From: Streptomyces sp. NBC_01551
GTDB taxonomy: Bacteria; Actinomycetota; Actinomycetes; Streptomycetales; Streptomycetaceae
Direction of reading: 5' to 3'
DNA: 64,000 bases
NCBI RefSeq assembly: GCF_026339935.1
Contig: NZ_JAPEPX010000001.1
Location: 4,459,501 to 4,523,500 of the forward strand
How positions within the stretch are numbered: position 1 is the first letter of the stretch; the number at the start of each line of letters is the position of its first letter. Position numbers and translations under genes: made by a program. The notes under the pieces are model-generated. The model ran no database searches. It had not been told where the DNA came from and saw only the letters and a program-made list of their open reading frames with translations. Shown here in pieces: positions 35,303 to 44,500 of the stretch.

Positions 35303-35531
35303 CCGGGCCCGGGCCGCGCCGTAGCCCCCGGGGCGCCGCCCCTCACACGCCGCCGGGGCTGGACGGGTGCGGCGCCGCCGCGCAAGCACCCCCGGGCTGC
35401 GCCCGTGCTTCCTGGGCTCCGCCCAGACCCGCGCCTCACACGCCGGCGGGGCTGAAAGATCCAGCCCCGCCGGGCGGAGCCGGGGGCGGTGTAGGGCAGG
35501 TGGGACACGGACGACCGACGGAGGAGCGCGC
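35303..35531. repeat. gene-free gap with a dispersed palindromic element
   Basis: 229 bp between the vWA gene and fxsA. The segment 35414-35454 matches 17060-17100 at 39 of 41 bases, and other GC-rich arms surround it. It splits the block into two likely transcription units; the fxsA promoter must lie here or just downstream of the repeat. Confidence 0.7.
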
Positions 35532-35732
35532 ATGGTGACTCGGCAGCACGGCAGCGGGAAGGCCGTTCGCAACGCGGGGTGTGCCGGGGAGTTGCCGGAT
35601 CTTTCCGGGTTGGATCTGGCCGCGTTGCGCGAGATCGAGCATCCTGTGCTCGCGCAGGTCATCGCGGGGATGGTCGAGCGGGTCACCCATCCCGCCGAGA
35701 TCCTCAACGCCTTCGACTCCGGGGTCGACTGA
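35532..35732 (+). CDS. fxsA: FxSxx-COOH precursor peptide FxsA
   Basis: 66-aa small peptide precursor. A polar N-terminus leads to the conserved leader-like segment LPDLSGLDLAALREIEHPVL and a C-terminus of VTHPAEILNAFDSGVD. This is the FxsA family, whose C-terminal F-x-S is modified by the radical SAM enzyme next door. The end here is F-D-S-G-V-D, one residue longer after the Ser than the name-giving FxSxx pattern. GGAGGAG lies 7 bases before the ATG. The maturase gene starts 99 bp downstream. Confidence 0.88.
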   Translation: MVTRQHGSGKAVRNAGCAGELPDLSGLDLAALREIEHPVLAQVIAGMVERVTHPAEILNAFDSGVD

Positions 35733-35831
35733 CCCGCGCCGGGCCGGAGTTGACCGCTTTCCGCCGTTAGTCGCGGCCATCCGCAGGGCAGGGATGGACA
35801 GTCCTGGGGTCCCCCCGAGGGAGGTACGGCG

Positions 35832-37091
35832 ATGAGGCAGACGGACACCGGCGAGGTCGGGCTGCCCGCCCACCGGCGGCACGCGCCCTGGCCGTACGCG
35901 CACCTCGACGTGCCCGCCCTGCGGGCCGCCGGGCACCGGCCTTACCCCATCCGGCAGTTCGTGCTCAAGACCCGCAGCCGCTGCAACCTCGCCTGCACCT
36001 ACTGCTACGTCTACGCCATGGCCGACCACGGCTGGCGCGATCAGCCCCCCGCCATGACCCCGGACACCGTGGCCCGCGCGGCCCACCGCATCGCCGAGCA
36101 CGCCGCCGCGCACGAACTGGCCCGCGTCGACCTCGTCCTGCACGGCGGCGAGCCCCTCCTCACCGCCCCCGCCGGGCTGGCCGCGCCCGTCGAGGCCGTA
36201 CGGGACGCCCTGCGCGGGCGGTCCCCCGGGACCCGGGTCACCGCCACCGTCCAGACCAACGGCACGCTCCTCACCCGGGGCCGGCTCGCCGCCCTCGCCG
36301 CCGCCGGGATCCGGGTCGGCGTCAGCCTCGACGGCGGGCTCCCCGTACACAACGCCCGCCGCGTGGACCACGCCGGACAGCCCGGGTTCGGCGCCGCCGC
36401 GCGCGGGCTGCGGCTCCTCGCGCGGCACCCCGCGAGCTACGCGGGCGTGCTCTGCGTCGTCGACCTCGCGCAGGACCCGGTGGAGACGTACGAGAGCCTG
36501 CTGGCGTTCCACCCGCCCTCGCTCGGCCTGCTGCTGCCGCTCGCCAACTGGAGCGACCCGCCGCCCGGCCGTCCGGGAGGCGGCGGCAGCGACACCCCGT
36601 ACGCCGACTGGCTCCTGGCCGTCTTCGAACGCTGGTGGCACGACGACACCCGCCGCACCCGGGTCCGCGTCTTCGAGGAGATCATCGCCCTGCTGCTCGG
36701 CCTGCCCGCCGCCACCGAGACCCTCGGCCTCGCCCCCGCCACCACCGCCGTGATCGAGACCGACGGCAGCATCGAACAGGCCGACTCGCTGAAATCCGCC
36801 TACGAGGGCGCCGCCACCACCGGCCTCACCCTCGACCGGCACACCTTCGACGACCTCCTCGACCACCCGGGACTCGCCGCCCGGCAGCTCGGCCGGGAGG
36901 CACTGGCCGCCGGCTGCCGCTCCTGCGAGCTCGTCGACGTCTGCGGCGGCGGCCACTACCCGCACCGCTTCCGCTCCGGAGAGGGATTCCGCCGGCCGTC
37001 CGTGTACTGCGCCGACCTCCAGGTCCTGATCAGGCACATCGGCCGGGCACTGCACGAAGCCGCCCATCAGCCCCGGCAGGCCGCCTCATGA
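35832..37091 (+). CDS. fxsB: FxsB radical SAM/SPASM cyclophane-forming maturase
   Basis: 419-aa radical SAM enzyme. The cluster motif CNLACTYC (C51, C55, C58) binds the SAM-cleaving [4Fe-4S]; LHGGEPLL follows. The SPASM region has C362, C365, C371 and C393 for auxiliary clusters, around CELVDVCGGGHYPHRF. In this family the enzyme links an aromatic ring to a side-chain carbon two residues later, here expected between Phe and Ser of F-D-S in FxsA. GGGAGG precedes the ATG. The stop overlaps the next start (ATGA). Confidence 0.93.
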   Translation: MRQTDTGEVGLPAHRRHAPWPYAHLDVPALRAAGHRPYPIRQFVLKTRSRCNLACTYCYVYAMADHGWRDQPPAMTPDTVARAAHRIAEHAAAHELARVDLVLHGGEPLLTAPAGLAAPVEAVRDALRGRSPGTRVTATVQTNGTLLTRGRLAALAAAGIRVGVSLDGGLPVHNARRVDHAGQPGFGAAARGLRLLARHPASYAGVLCVVDLAQDPVETYESLLAFHPPSLGLLLPLANWSDPPPGRPGGGGSDTPYADWLLAVFERWWHDDTRRTRVRVFEEIIALLLGLPAATETLGLAPATTAVIETDGSIEQADSLKSAYEGAATTGLTLDRHTFDDLLDHPGLAARQLGREALAAGCRSCELVDVCGGGHYPHRFRSGEGFRRPSVYCADLQVLIRHIGRALHEAAHQPRQAAS

Positions 37092-38404
37092 CCCACCGCA
37101 CCGAACAGACCCACCGCGACGACCACGCCGCCCGCACCGACGCCCCCGCCCCGCCCGACGCGCTCTGCGGCTTCAGCGTCACCCACCACACCCTGCGCGC
37201 CCTGGCCTCCACCGAGCCCTCCGCCGACGGCACCCGCCTGGTGACCGACGTACGCCGCTCCAAGAGGCTCGTCCTGCTGCGCGCCGTCCTCGACGCCGCC
37301 CCCGGCGGCCCGGGCGGCGAGAGCGGCGAGCACTGGGCCCTGCTGGAGGAGGCCGAACGGCACGACCCCGACGCGGTGCGCGACGTACTGCACTACCCGG
37401 CGACCGGGGTGTGGGCCGAGGAGACCCTGCGCCGGCTGCACGCCCCGTACGGGCCCGCGCCCGACCTCGGCCACCTCGGGGCGCTCGCCGTCGCCGCGGC
37501 CCTGCGCGCCGGGATCGGCTTCAAGGCCACCCTGCGGCCCGTGCACGGCCGGCTCGTGCTGCCCACCCTCGGGCTGCTGCGCCCGCAGCGCCCCGGCCCG
37601 CTCGCGCTCGACGAGCGGTCCTGGGACGCCGCCGCGGACGCCCTGGCGCTGCACGCCCTGCCCGGCGGGCGGACCGCCCTCGACGACCTCGACCCATACC
37701 GGGCCCCCGCCGCCGGGCACCCCGCGCCCGTCCGGCCCGCCCGGCGTCTCACCCCCAAGGGCCACAAGCGCTGGGACACCCAGTGGTCCGGCGCCCTCAC
37801 CCTGCTGGAGCGCTACGACACCGCCCGCGCGGACGAGATCGGCCTGCTGCTGCGCTCCGTCGTCCCGCTCGGCGGCGGCTCGCGCTCCAGCGGCGCCACC
37901 CTGCCCGCCGCCGCCGGCTCACTGCTGGCTCGGGCGCAGGCCCCGCCCGCGCTCGCCGCGACCCTCGTGCACGAGGTCCAGCACGGCAAACTCGCCGCCC
38001 TCGCCGACGTCCTCACCCTGCACACCGCCGACCGGACCCCCCGGTTCTGGGCCCCCTGGCGCGCCGACCCGCGCCCGCTGGAGGGGCTGCTGCACGGCGT
38101 GTACGCCCATCTGGCCCTGGCCGGGTACTGGCAGCGCGCCGCGCTCTACGGGGCCCGCGGCGCGTGGGCCCAGCACGCCCGGATCCGGGCGCAGGTCGCC
38201 GCCGTCCTCCCCGCCATCCGGTCGCGGCCCGAACTCACCTCCGCCGGGCGCGAGTTCACCGACGCCATGGCAGCCGCCGAGAAGGCCATGGACGCGCTGC
38301 CGCCGCCCGGCGACCAGTACGCCACCGCCCGCCGGACCCTGGACCGGGAACGGCGCGCCTGGTGCGCGGCACACCCCGAACTCTCCGCGTTCGCAGGGGG
38401 CTGA
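37088..38404 (+). CDS. HExxH-type peptide-modifying enzyme (probable beta-hydroxylase)
   Basis: 438-aa protein translationally coupled to fxsB. The metal motif HEVQH lies at 295-299 in AATLVHEVQHGKLAAL; the remainder is mostly helical. This family (HExxH motif-containing peptide modification proteins) includes members shown to be 2-oxoglutarate-dependent peptide beta-hydroxylases; by sequence alone a protease cannot be excluded, but its repeated association with FxsB-type maturases favours a tailoring role. The upstream open frame belongs to fxsB shadow; the ATG at 37088 overlaps the fxsB stop. Confidence 0.86.
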   Translation: MTHRTEQTHRDDHAARTDAPAPPDALCGFSVTHHTLRALASTEPSADGTRLVTDVRRSKRLVLLRAVLDAAPGGPGGESGEHWALLEEAERHDPDAVRDVLHYPATGVWAEETLRRLHAPYGPAPDLGHLGALAVAAALRAGIGFKATLRPVHGRLVLPTLGLLRPQRPGPLALDERSWDAAADALALHALPGGRTALDDLDPYRAPAAGHPAPVRPARRLTPKGHKRWDTQWSGALTLLERYDTARADEIGLLLRSVVPLGGGSRSSGATLPAAAGSLLARAQAPPALAATLVHEVQHGKLAALADVLTLHTADRTPRFWAPWRADPRPLEGLLHGVYAHLALAGYWQRAALYGARGAWAQHARIRAQVAAVLPAIRSRPELTSAGREFTDAMAAAEKAMDALPPPGDQYATARRTLDRERRAWCAAHPELSAFAGG

Positions 38405-38471
38405 CGGCCCGGCAGCTGCGATACCTTGTGCACCCCGTCCACCACCGCCCGGAGCCCAGGGAGACGGCCGC

Positions 38472-41400
38472 ATGACCGGTACCGGTAGTCGTCAGGACCG
38501 CGACACGGCAGCGCGGCCGCAGCGGTTCGTCATCAGCTTCGCGGGCTTCAACCGCCCCTGGGCCGTGTGGATCGCCCACCGCCTGGAGGAGCACGGCCAC
38601 CGCGCCACCCTCCAGCGCTGGGACCCGCAGAGCAGCCCCGGCGTCACCGAGGCCCTCGACGACCTCGCCCGGGGCGGCGACCGGGTGCTCCTCGTCCTCA
38701 GCGAGCGCTACTTCTCCGCCGGCACCCTCAGCGACATGCAGGACGCGGAGTGGAACACCGCCCTGCGCGAGGTCACCGACCGCCACCCCGACCGGTTCGC
38801 GGCCGTCGGCCTCACCGACGGGCCGCTGCCCAGCGCCGTCGCCGCCCTGGAGAAGACCGACCTGTGGGGCCTGGACGCGTACGAGGCCGAGTACCGCGTG
38901 CTGCGCCGGCTGGAGCTGCCCACCGACCGGATCGGCACCGAGACCGGCCGCCGGGGGCCCCGCTTCCCCAACGACCCGCCCGAGATCTGGGGCCGGGTGC
39001 CGCGCCGCAACCCCCGCTTCACCGGCCGCAACGACGTCATCGGGAAGCTGCGCGCGGCCCTCGTCGAGGCCCCGCCCGGCGCCGCGGCGGTGACCCTGCT
39101 CGGGCTGTCCGGGGTGGGCAAGACGCAGGTCGCCACCGAGTACGCCTACCGGTTCGCCTCCGAGTACGACGTGGTGTGGTGGGTCCCCGCCGAGGACCGG
39201 CCCACCCTGCGCGAGCGGCTCGCCGACCTGGCGCCGGCGCTCGGCCTGCCGCGCGGGGCGGGCAGTTACGGCGAGCTGATCCGGGCCGTGCTGGAGGCGC
39301 TGCGGCGCGGATCCCCGTACGGGCGCTGGCTGCTGGTGTTCGACGGCTGCGACAACCCGGACGACCTCGCCGACCTGCTGCCCTCCGGCGCGGGCGATGT
39401 GATCATCACGTCCCGGAACCGGGAGTGGGCCTCCCGGCACACCAGCCTGGTCGAGGTCCCGCTCTACGCGCGGCCCGAGTCCGTCACGTTCATCCGCCGC
39501 CGCGCCCAGCGCCTCACCGGCCCGGAGGCCGACCAGCTCGCCGAGGCGCTGGAGGACTACCCGCTGGCCCTCGACCAGACCGCCGGCTGGCTCGCCGACT
39601 CGCCGCTGAGCGTCCGCGAGTACCTGGCGCTGCTGCGGCGCCGGCTGGACTCGTACGAGGCGGTCACCCTCTCCGACGACTACCCGCTGCCGTTCCCCAC
39701 GGCGCTGGCCATACTGCTCAACAACGTACGGGAGAACTTCCCCGACGCCCTCGCGCTGCTGCGGCTGTTCGTGTTCTTCGCGCCCGGCCGGGTACCGCTG
39801 CGGCTGCTGCGCGAGTTCCCCGCCGACGACGTGCCCGAGCACCTGGCCGGGCTGATCAACGACCAGATCCGGTGGAACGCGGCCCTCAACAAGCTCGTGC
39901 AGTTCTCGGTGGTCCGCCTGGAGTACTCCGACCTGTCCGTGGAGGAGGGCGGCGGCGGGCTGGAGACCGTCCAACTGCACAGCATGGTCCACAACATCGT
40001 CCGGGAGAACCTCGGCCCGGAGGAGTCCGCGCAGCTGTCCCGCGCCGTACGCCAGGTCCTCGCGGCCGCCGACCCCGGCCGGCCCTCCGACGCGCGGTTG
40101 TGGCCGCAGTACGCCGAGCTGATCCCGCACCTGGAGACCGCCGGGGTGCTGACCAGCACCAACCCCCGGATCCAGGCCTTCCTGTTGCAGTGCCTGCGGT
40201 ACCTGGTGCTGGCGGGGGAGTTCCGGACCTGCCTGCGATTGTGCGAGGAGACCGACCACGTCTGGCGGTCCATGCTGGGCGACGACCACCCCAACGTGCG
40301 CGAACTCGGCTACCAGTACGGGGGAGCGCTGCGCAACCTCGGGATGTTCCGCCGCGCCGAGACGCTGACCCGCGCGGTCGCCGACCGGCTGCGGGAGGAG
40401 CGGGGCGAGCGCGACCTGGAGACGCTGCGGGCCACCGCCGCGTATGGGGGCGTGCTGCTGTGCATCGCCAAGTTCGAACCGGCGCGGGAGCTGTTCGAGC
40501 AGGGGCTGGCGACGTACCGCGAACTGCTGGGGGAGGACGACTCGACGACGCTGAACGCGCAGAACAACCTGGCCGCGACGTACCGGCTGCTGGGGCGCTA
40601 CCAGGAGGCGTACGACCTGGACCTGGACACCCTGCGGCGGCGCGAGCGGGTGCTGCGCGCGCAGCACATCTCGACGCTGTCCTCGGGCATCGCCTGCGCG
40701 ATGGGGCTGCGGCTGATGGGCCGATACCGGGAGGCGCAGACCCGGCAGGAACAGGGCGTCAAGCTCAACACCCAGGTGCTGGGCCCGGACCACCCGCAGA
40801 CCCTGCGGGCCGAGCACAACCTCGGCATGTGCCTGCGCAGGTCCGGGGACATCCCGGGGGCGGGGCTGCGGCTGCGGGGGGTGTGGGAGCGGGCCACGCG
40901 GGTGCTGGGGGTGGACTACCCCTGGACCCTGATGGTCGCCTCCGACTACGCGACCTACCTGCGGGAGTACGGGGACGTCGGCGAGGCCCGGCGGATCTCG
41001 GAGCACGTGATCCGCGGCTACCAGTCGCAGCTGGGGCTGGCCCACCCGTACAGCATCGGTACGGTCGGCAACCTCGGGCTGGTGCTACGGGCGCAGGGCG
41101 AGCGGACGGAGGCGCTGTCGCTGGCGGAGCAGGCGCTGGTCGGGATGCGGGGCGCGCTGGGGGAGCGGCACCCGTGGACCCTGGGCTGCGCCCTGAACGC
41201 GACCGGGCACCGCAACATCACGGGGCGGCTGGACGACGCGCTGTCCCTGAGCCGGGAGACGCTGCGGGCGGCGCACCAGGTCCTGGGCCCGGACCACCCC
41301 ATGACCCTGAGCGCCGAGATCGCCCTGGCGGCGGACCTGCGGTCGGTCCGCGAGGACGCGGAGGCCGCGAAGCACGAGGACGCGGGCATCAAGGCGCTCA

Positions 41401-41486
41401 CCCGCACGCTGGGCGCCCAACACGTCCACACGGTCTCCGCCAAACAACGCACCCGCCCGTACTGGGACTTCGAGCCGCAACCGTAG
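38472..41486 (+). CDS. fxsT: FxsT: TIR - STAND NTPase - TPR protein
   Basis: 1004-aa multi-domain protein named in FxSxx-COOH systems. Residues about 18-150 are a TIR domain (FVISFAGFNRPWAVWIAHRLEE and LLVLSERYFSAGTLSDMQDAEW). Residues about 185-470 are an NB-ARC/STAND NTPase with P-loop GLSGVGKTQ (K217) and the aspartate-containing strand LLVFDGCDN. From about 560 to the end are tandem tetratricopeptide repeats of the LGPDHPQTLRAEHNLG type. The architecture is that of innate-immunity receptors in which TPRs sense and TIR acts, often cleaving NAD+. It ends at the hairpin at 41523-41556. Confidence 0.92.
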   Translation: MTGTGSRQDRDTAARPQRFVISFAGFNRPWAVWIAHRLEEHGHRATLQRWDPQSSPGVTEALDDLARGGDRVLLVLSERYFSAGTLSDMQDAEWNTALREVTDRHPDRFAAVGLTDGPLPSAVAALEKTDLWGLDAYEAEYRVLRRLELPTDRIGTETGRRGPRFPNDPPEIWGRVPRRNPRFTGRNDVIGKLRAALVEAPPGAAAVTLLGLSGVGKTQVATEYAYRFASEYDVVWWVPAEDRPTLRERLADLAPALGLPRGAGSYGELIRAVLEALRRGSPYGRWLLVFDGCDNPDDLADLLPSGAGDVIITSRNREWASRHTSLVEVPLYARPESVTFIRRRAQRLTGPEADQLAEALEDYPLALDQTAGWLADSPLSVREYLALLRRRLDSYEAVTLSDDYPLPFPTALAILLNNVRENFPDALALLRLFVFFAPGRVPLRLLREFPADDVPEHLAGLINDQIRWNAALNKLVQFSVVRLEYSDLSVEEGGGGLETVQLHSMVHNIVRENLGPEESAQLSRAVRQVLAAADPGRPSDARLWPQYAELIPHLETAGVLTSTNPRIQAFLLQCLRYLVLAGEFRTCLRLCEETDHVWRSMLGDDHPNVRELGYQYGGALRNLGMFRRAETLTRAVADRLREERGERDLETLRATAAYGGVLLCIAKFEPARELFEQGLATYRELLGEDDSTTLNAQNNLAATYRLLGRYQEAYDLDLDTLRRRERVLRAQHISTLSSGIACAMGLRLMGRYREAQTRQEQGVKLNTQVLGPDHPQTLRAEHNLGMCLRRSGDIPGAGLRLRGVWERATRVLGVDYPWTLMVASDYATYLREYGDVGEARRISEHVIRGYQSQLGLAHPYSIGTVGNLGLVLRAQGERTEALSLAEQALVGMRGALGERHPWTLGCALNATGHRNITGRLDDALSLSRETLRAAHQVLGPDHPMTLSAEIALAADLRSVREDAEAAKHEDAGIKALTRTLGAQHVHTVSAKQRTRPYWDFEPQP

Positions 41487-41522
41487 TGCCTTCCGGCCAC
41501 GCCGGCGAGGCTGGAGATGCCG

Positions 41523-41556
41523 GAAGGCCCGGCCCCTTGGCAGGGGCCGGGCCTTC
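41523..41556. terminator. bidirectional terminator between fxsT and kgd
   Basis: 15-bp perfect stem (GAAGGCCCGGCCCCT and complement) with loop TGGC, between the two convergent stops. GCCGGCGAGGCTGG just before it at 41501-41514 resembles the dispersed element. Confidence 0.85.
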
Positions 41557-41579
41557 TACGGTTCAAGCCGGCGCAGCGA

Positions 41580-44500
41580 TCAGGCTTCGAAGACCTCGTT
41601 CAGGAGGAGCTGCTGCTCCGCCTGGTGGCGCTTCGCGGAGCCGACGGCCGGGGAAGAGCCGTGCGGGCGCGAGACGCGGCGCAGGCGCTCGCCCGCCGGG
41701 ACCTCGGCGCCGACCGCCAGGTCGAGGTGGTCGATCAGGTTCAGCGCGATGAACGGCCACGCACCCTGGTTCGCCGGCTCCTCCTGGGCCCAGATGTACT
41801 TCGCCGCGTTCGGGAACTTGGCGATCTCCGCCTGGAGTTCCGCACCCGCCAGCGGGTACAGCCGCTCGATGCGGATGATCGCGGTGTCCGTGATGCCGCG
41901 CTTCTCCCGCTCGGCCTCCAGGTCGTAGTAGACCTTGCCCGCGCAGAACACGACCTTGCGGACCGCGTTCGGGTCACCCGCTCCGGAGGAGACGCGCGTG
42001 TCGCCGATCACCGGGCGGAAGGAACCGCTGGTGAACTCCTCGGCCTTCGACGCCGCCGCCTTCAGACGCAGCATCGACTTCGGGGTGAAGACGATCAGCG
42101 GCTTGTGGTGCGGGTTGTGGACCTGCCAGCGCAGCAGGTGGAAGTAGTTCGAGGGCAGGGTCGGCATGGCGACCGTCATGTTGTCCTGCGCGCACATCTG
42201 CAGGAAGCGCTCCGGACGCGCGGACGAGTGGTCCGGGCCCTGGCCCTCGTAGCCGTGCGGGAGCAGGAGCGTGACGCCGGAGGTCTGGCCCCACTTCTGC
42301 TCCGCCGAGGAGATGAACTCGTCGACGACGGTCTGCGCGCCGTTGACGAAGTCACCGAACTGGGCCTCCCAGAGGACCAGCGCGTCCGGACGGGCCAGCG
42401 AGTAGCCGTACTCGAAGCCCATCGCCGCGTACTCGGAGAGCAGCGAGTCGTAGACGTTGAAGCGGGCCTGCTCGTCCGACAGGTACTGCAGCGGGGTGTA
42501 GTCCTCGCCCGTCTCCCGGTCGATCAGCACCGCGTGGCGCTGGCCGAACGTGCCGCGGCGGGAGTCCTGGCCCGACAGGCGGACCGGGGTGCCCTCCATC
42601 AGCAGCGAGCCGAAGGCGAGGGTCTCGCCCATGCCCCAGTCGATGGTGCCCTCGTCGATCATCGCCGCGCGGCGCTGCAGCTGCGGCAGCAGACGCGGGT
42701 GCACGGTGACGTGCTCGGGGATGTTGACCTGGGACTCGGCGATCCGCTTCACGACGTCCTGGGACACCGCGGTGCTCATCGAGACCGGGAAGTCGGCCTG
42801 CGCGCCCGGGGTGACCGGCGCGGCGCCCGCGGGCTGCGTGGCGGCCTCGCGGACCTCCGCGAAGACCTTCTCCAGCTGGCCCTGGAAGTCCTGGAGCGCC
42901 TGCTCGGCCTCTTCCAGCGTGATGTCGCCGCGACCGATGAGGGACTCGGTGTACAGCTTGCGCACCGAGCGCTTCTTGTCGATCAGGTCGTACATCAGCG
43001 GCTGGGTGAACGCCGGGTTGTCCGACTCGTTGTGACCGCGGCGGCGGTAGCAGATGAGGTCGATGACGACGTCCTTGTTGAACGCCTGGCGGAACTCGAA
43101 CGCCAGACGGGCAACGCGGACGACCGCCTCCGGGTCGTCGCCGTTCACGTGGAAGATCGGCGCCTCGATCATGCGGGCCACGTCGGTCGCGTACATCGAG
43201 GAACGCGAGGACTCCGGGGCGGCGGTGAAGCCGACCTGGTTGTTGATGACCACGTGCACGGTGCCGCCGGTGCGGTAGCCGCGCAGCTGCGACATGTTCA
43301 GCGTCTCGGCGACGACACCCTGGCCGGCGAAGGCCGCGTCACCGTGCAGGGCCAGCGGCAGGACGGTGAAGTCCGTGCCGCCCTTGTTGATGACGTCCTG
43401 CTTGGCGCGGGCGACACCCTCCAGGACCGGGTCCACCGCCTCCAGGTGCGAGGGGTTGGCGACGAGCGAGACCTTGATCTGCTCGCCGTCCAGGCCGGTG
43501 AAGGTGCCCTCGGCGCCCAGGTGGTACTTGACGTCGCCGGAGCCGTGCATCGACTTCGGGTCGAGGTTGCCCTCGAACTCGCGGAAGATCTGCGCGTACG
43601 ACTTGCCGACGATGTTGGCCAGCACGTTCAGGCGGCCGCGGTGGGCCATGCCGATGACGACCTCGTCGAGGCGGGCCTCGGCCGCGGAGTCGATGACCGC
43701 GTCGAGCAGCGGGATGACGGACTCGCCGCCCTCCAGGGAGAACCGCTTCTGGCCGACGTACTTCGTCTGCAGGAAGGTCTCGAAGGCCTCCGCCGCGTTC
43801 AGGCGGCGCAGGATCCGCAGCTGCTCCTCGCGCTCCGGCTTGGAGTGCGGGCGCTCGATGCGGTCCTGGATCCAGCGGCGCTGCTTCGGGTCCTGGATGT
43901 GCATGAACTCGACGCCGGTGGTGCGGCAGTACGAGTCGCGCAGCACGCCGAGGATGTCGCGGAGCTTCATCATCGACTTGCCGGAGAAGCCGCCGACCGC
44001 GAACTCGCGCTCCAGGTCCCACAGGGTGAGGCCGTGCTCGGTGATGTCGAGGTCGGGGTGCTTGCGCTGCTTGTACTCCAGCGGGTCGGTGTCGGCCATG
44101 ACGTGGCCGCGGACCCGGTAGGAGTGGATGAGCTCGAAGACGCGGGCGGCCTTCGTGACGTCGTCGTCGTGCGAGGCGTCGATGTCCCGGAGCCAGCGGA
44201 CCGGCTCGTACGGGATGCGCAGCGCCTCGAAGACGTCGTCGTAGAAGCCGTTCTCGCCCAGCAGCAGGTTCGCGACGATGCGCAGGAACTCGCCGGAGGC
44301 CGCGCCCTGGATGACCCGGTGGTCGTAGGTCGAGGTCAGGGTCATGACCTTGGAGATGCCCAGCTTGTTCAGGGTGTCCTGGGAGGTGCCCTGGAACTCG
44401 GCGGGGTAGTCCATGGAGCCGACGCCCATGATGACCGACTGTCCGGGCATCAGGCGGGGCACGGAGTGGACGGTGCCCAGGCCGCCGGGGTTGGTCAGCG

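Noticed and set aside
37088..38404. HExxH gene as a zinc metalloprotease
   Set aside because: Possible by motif, but coupling to fxsB and the family association with peptide maturases favour a modifying enzyme; kept as the less likely alternative.
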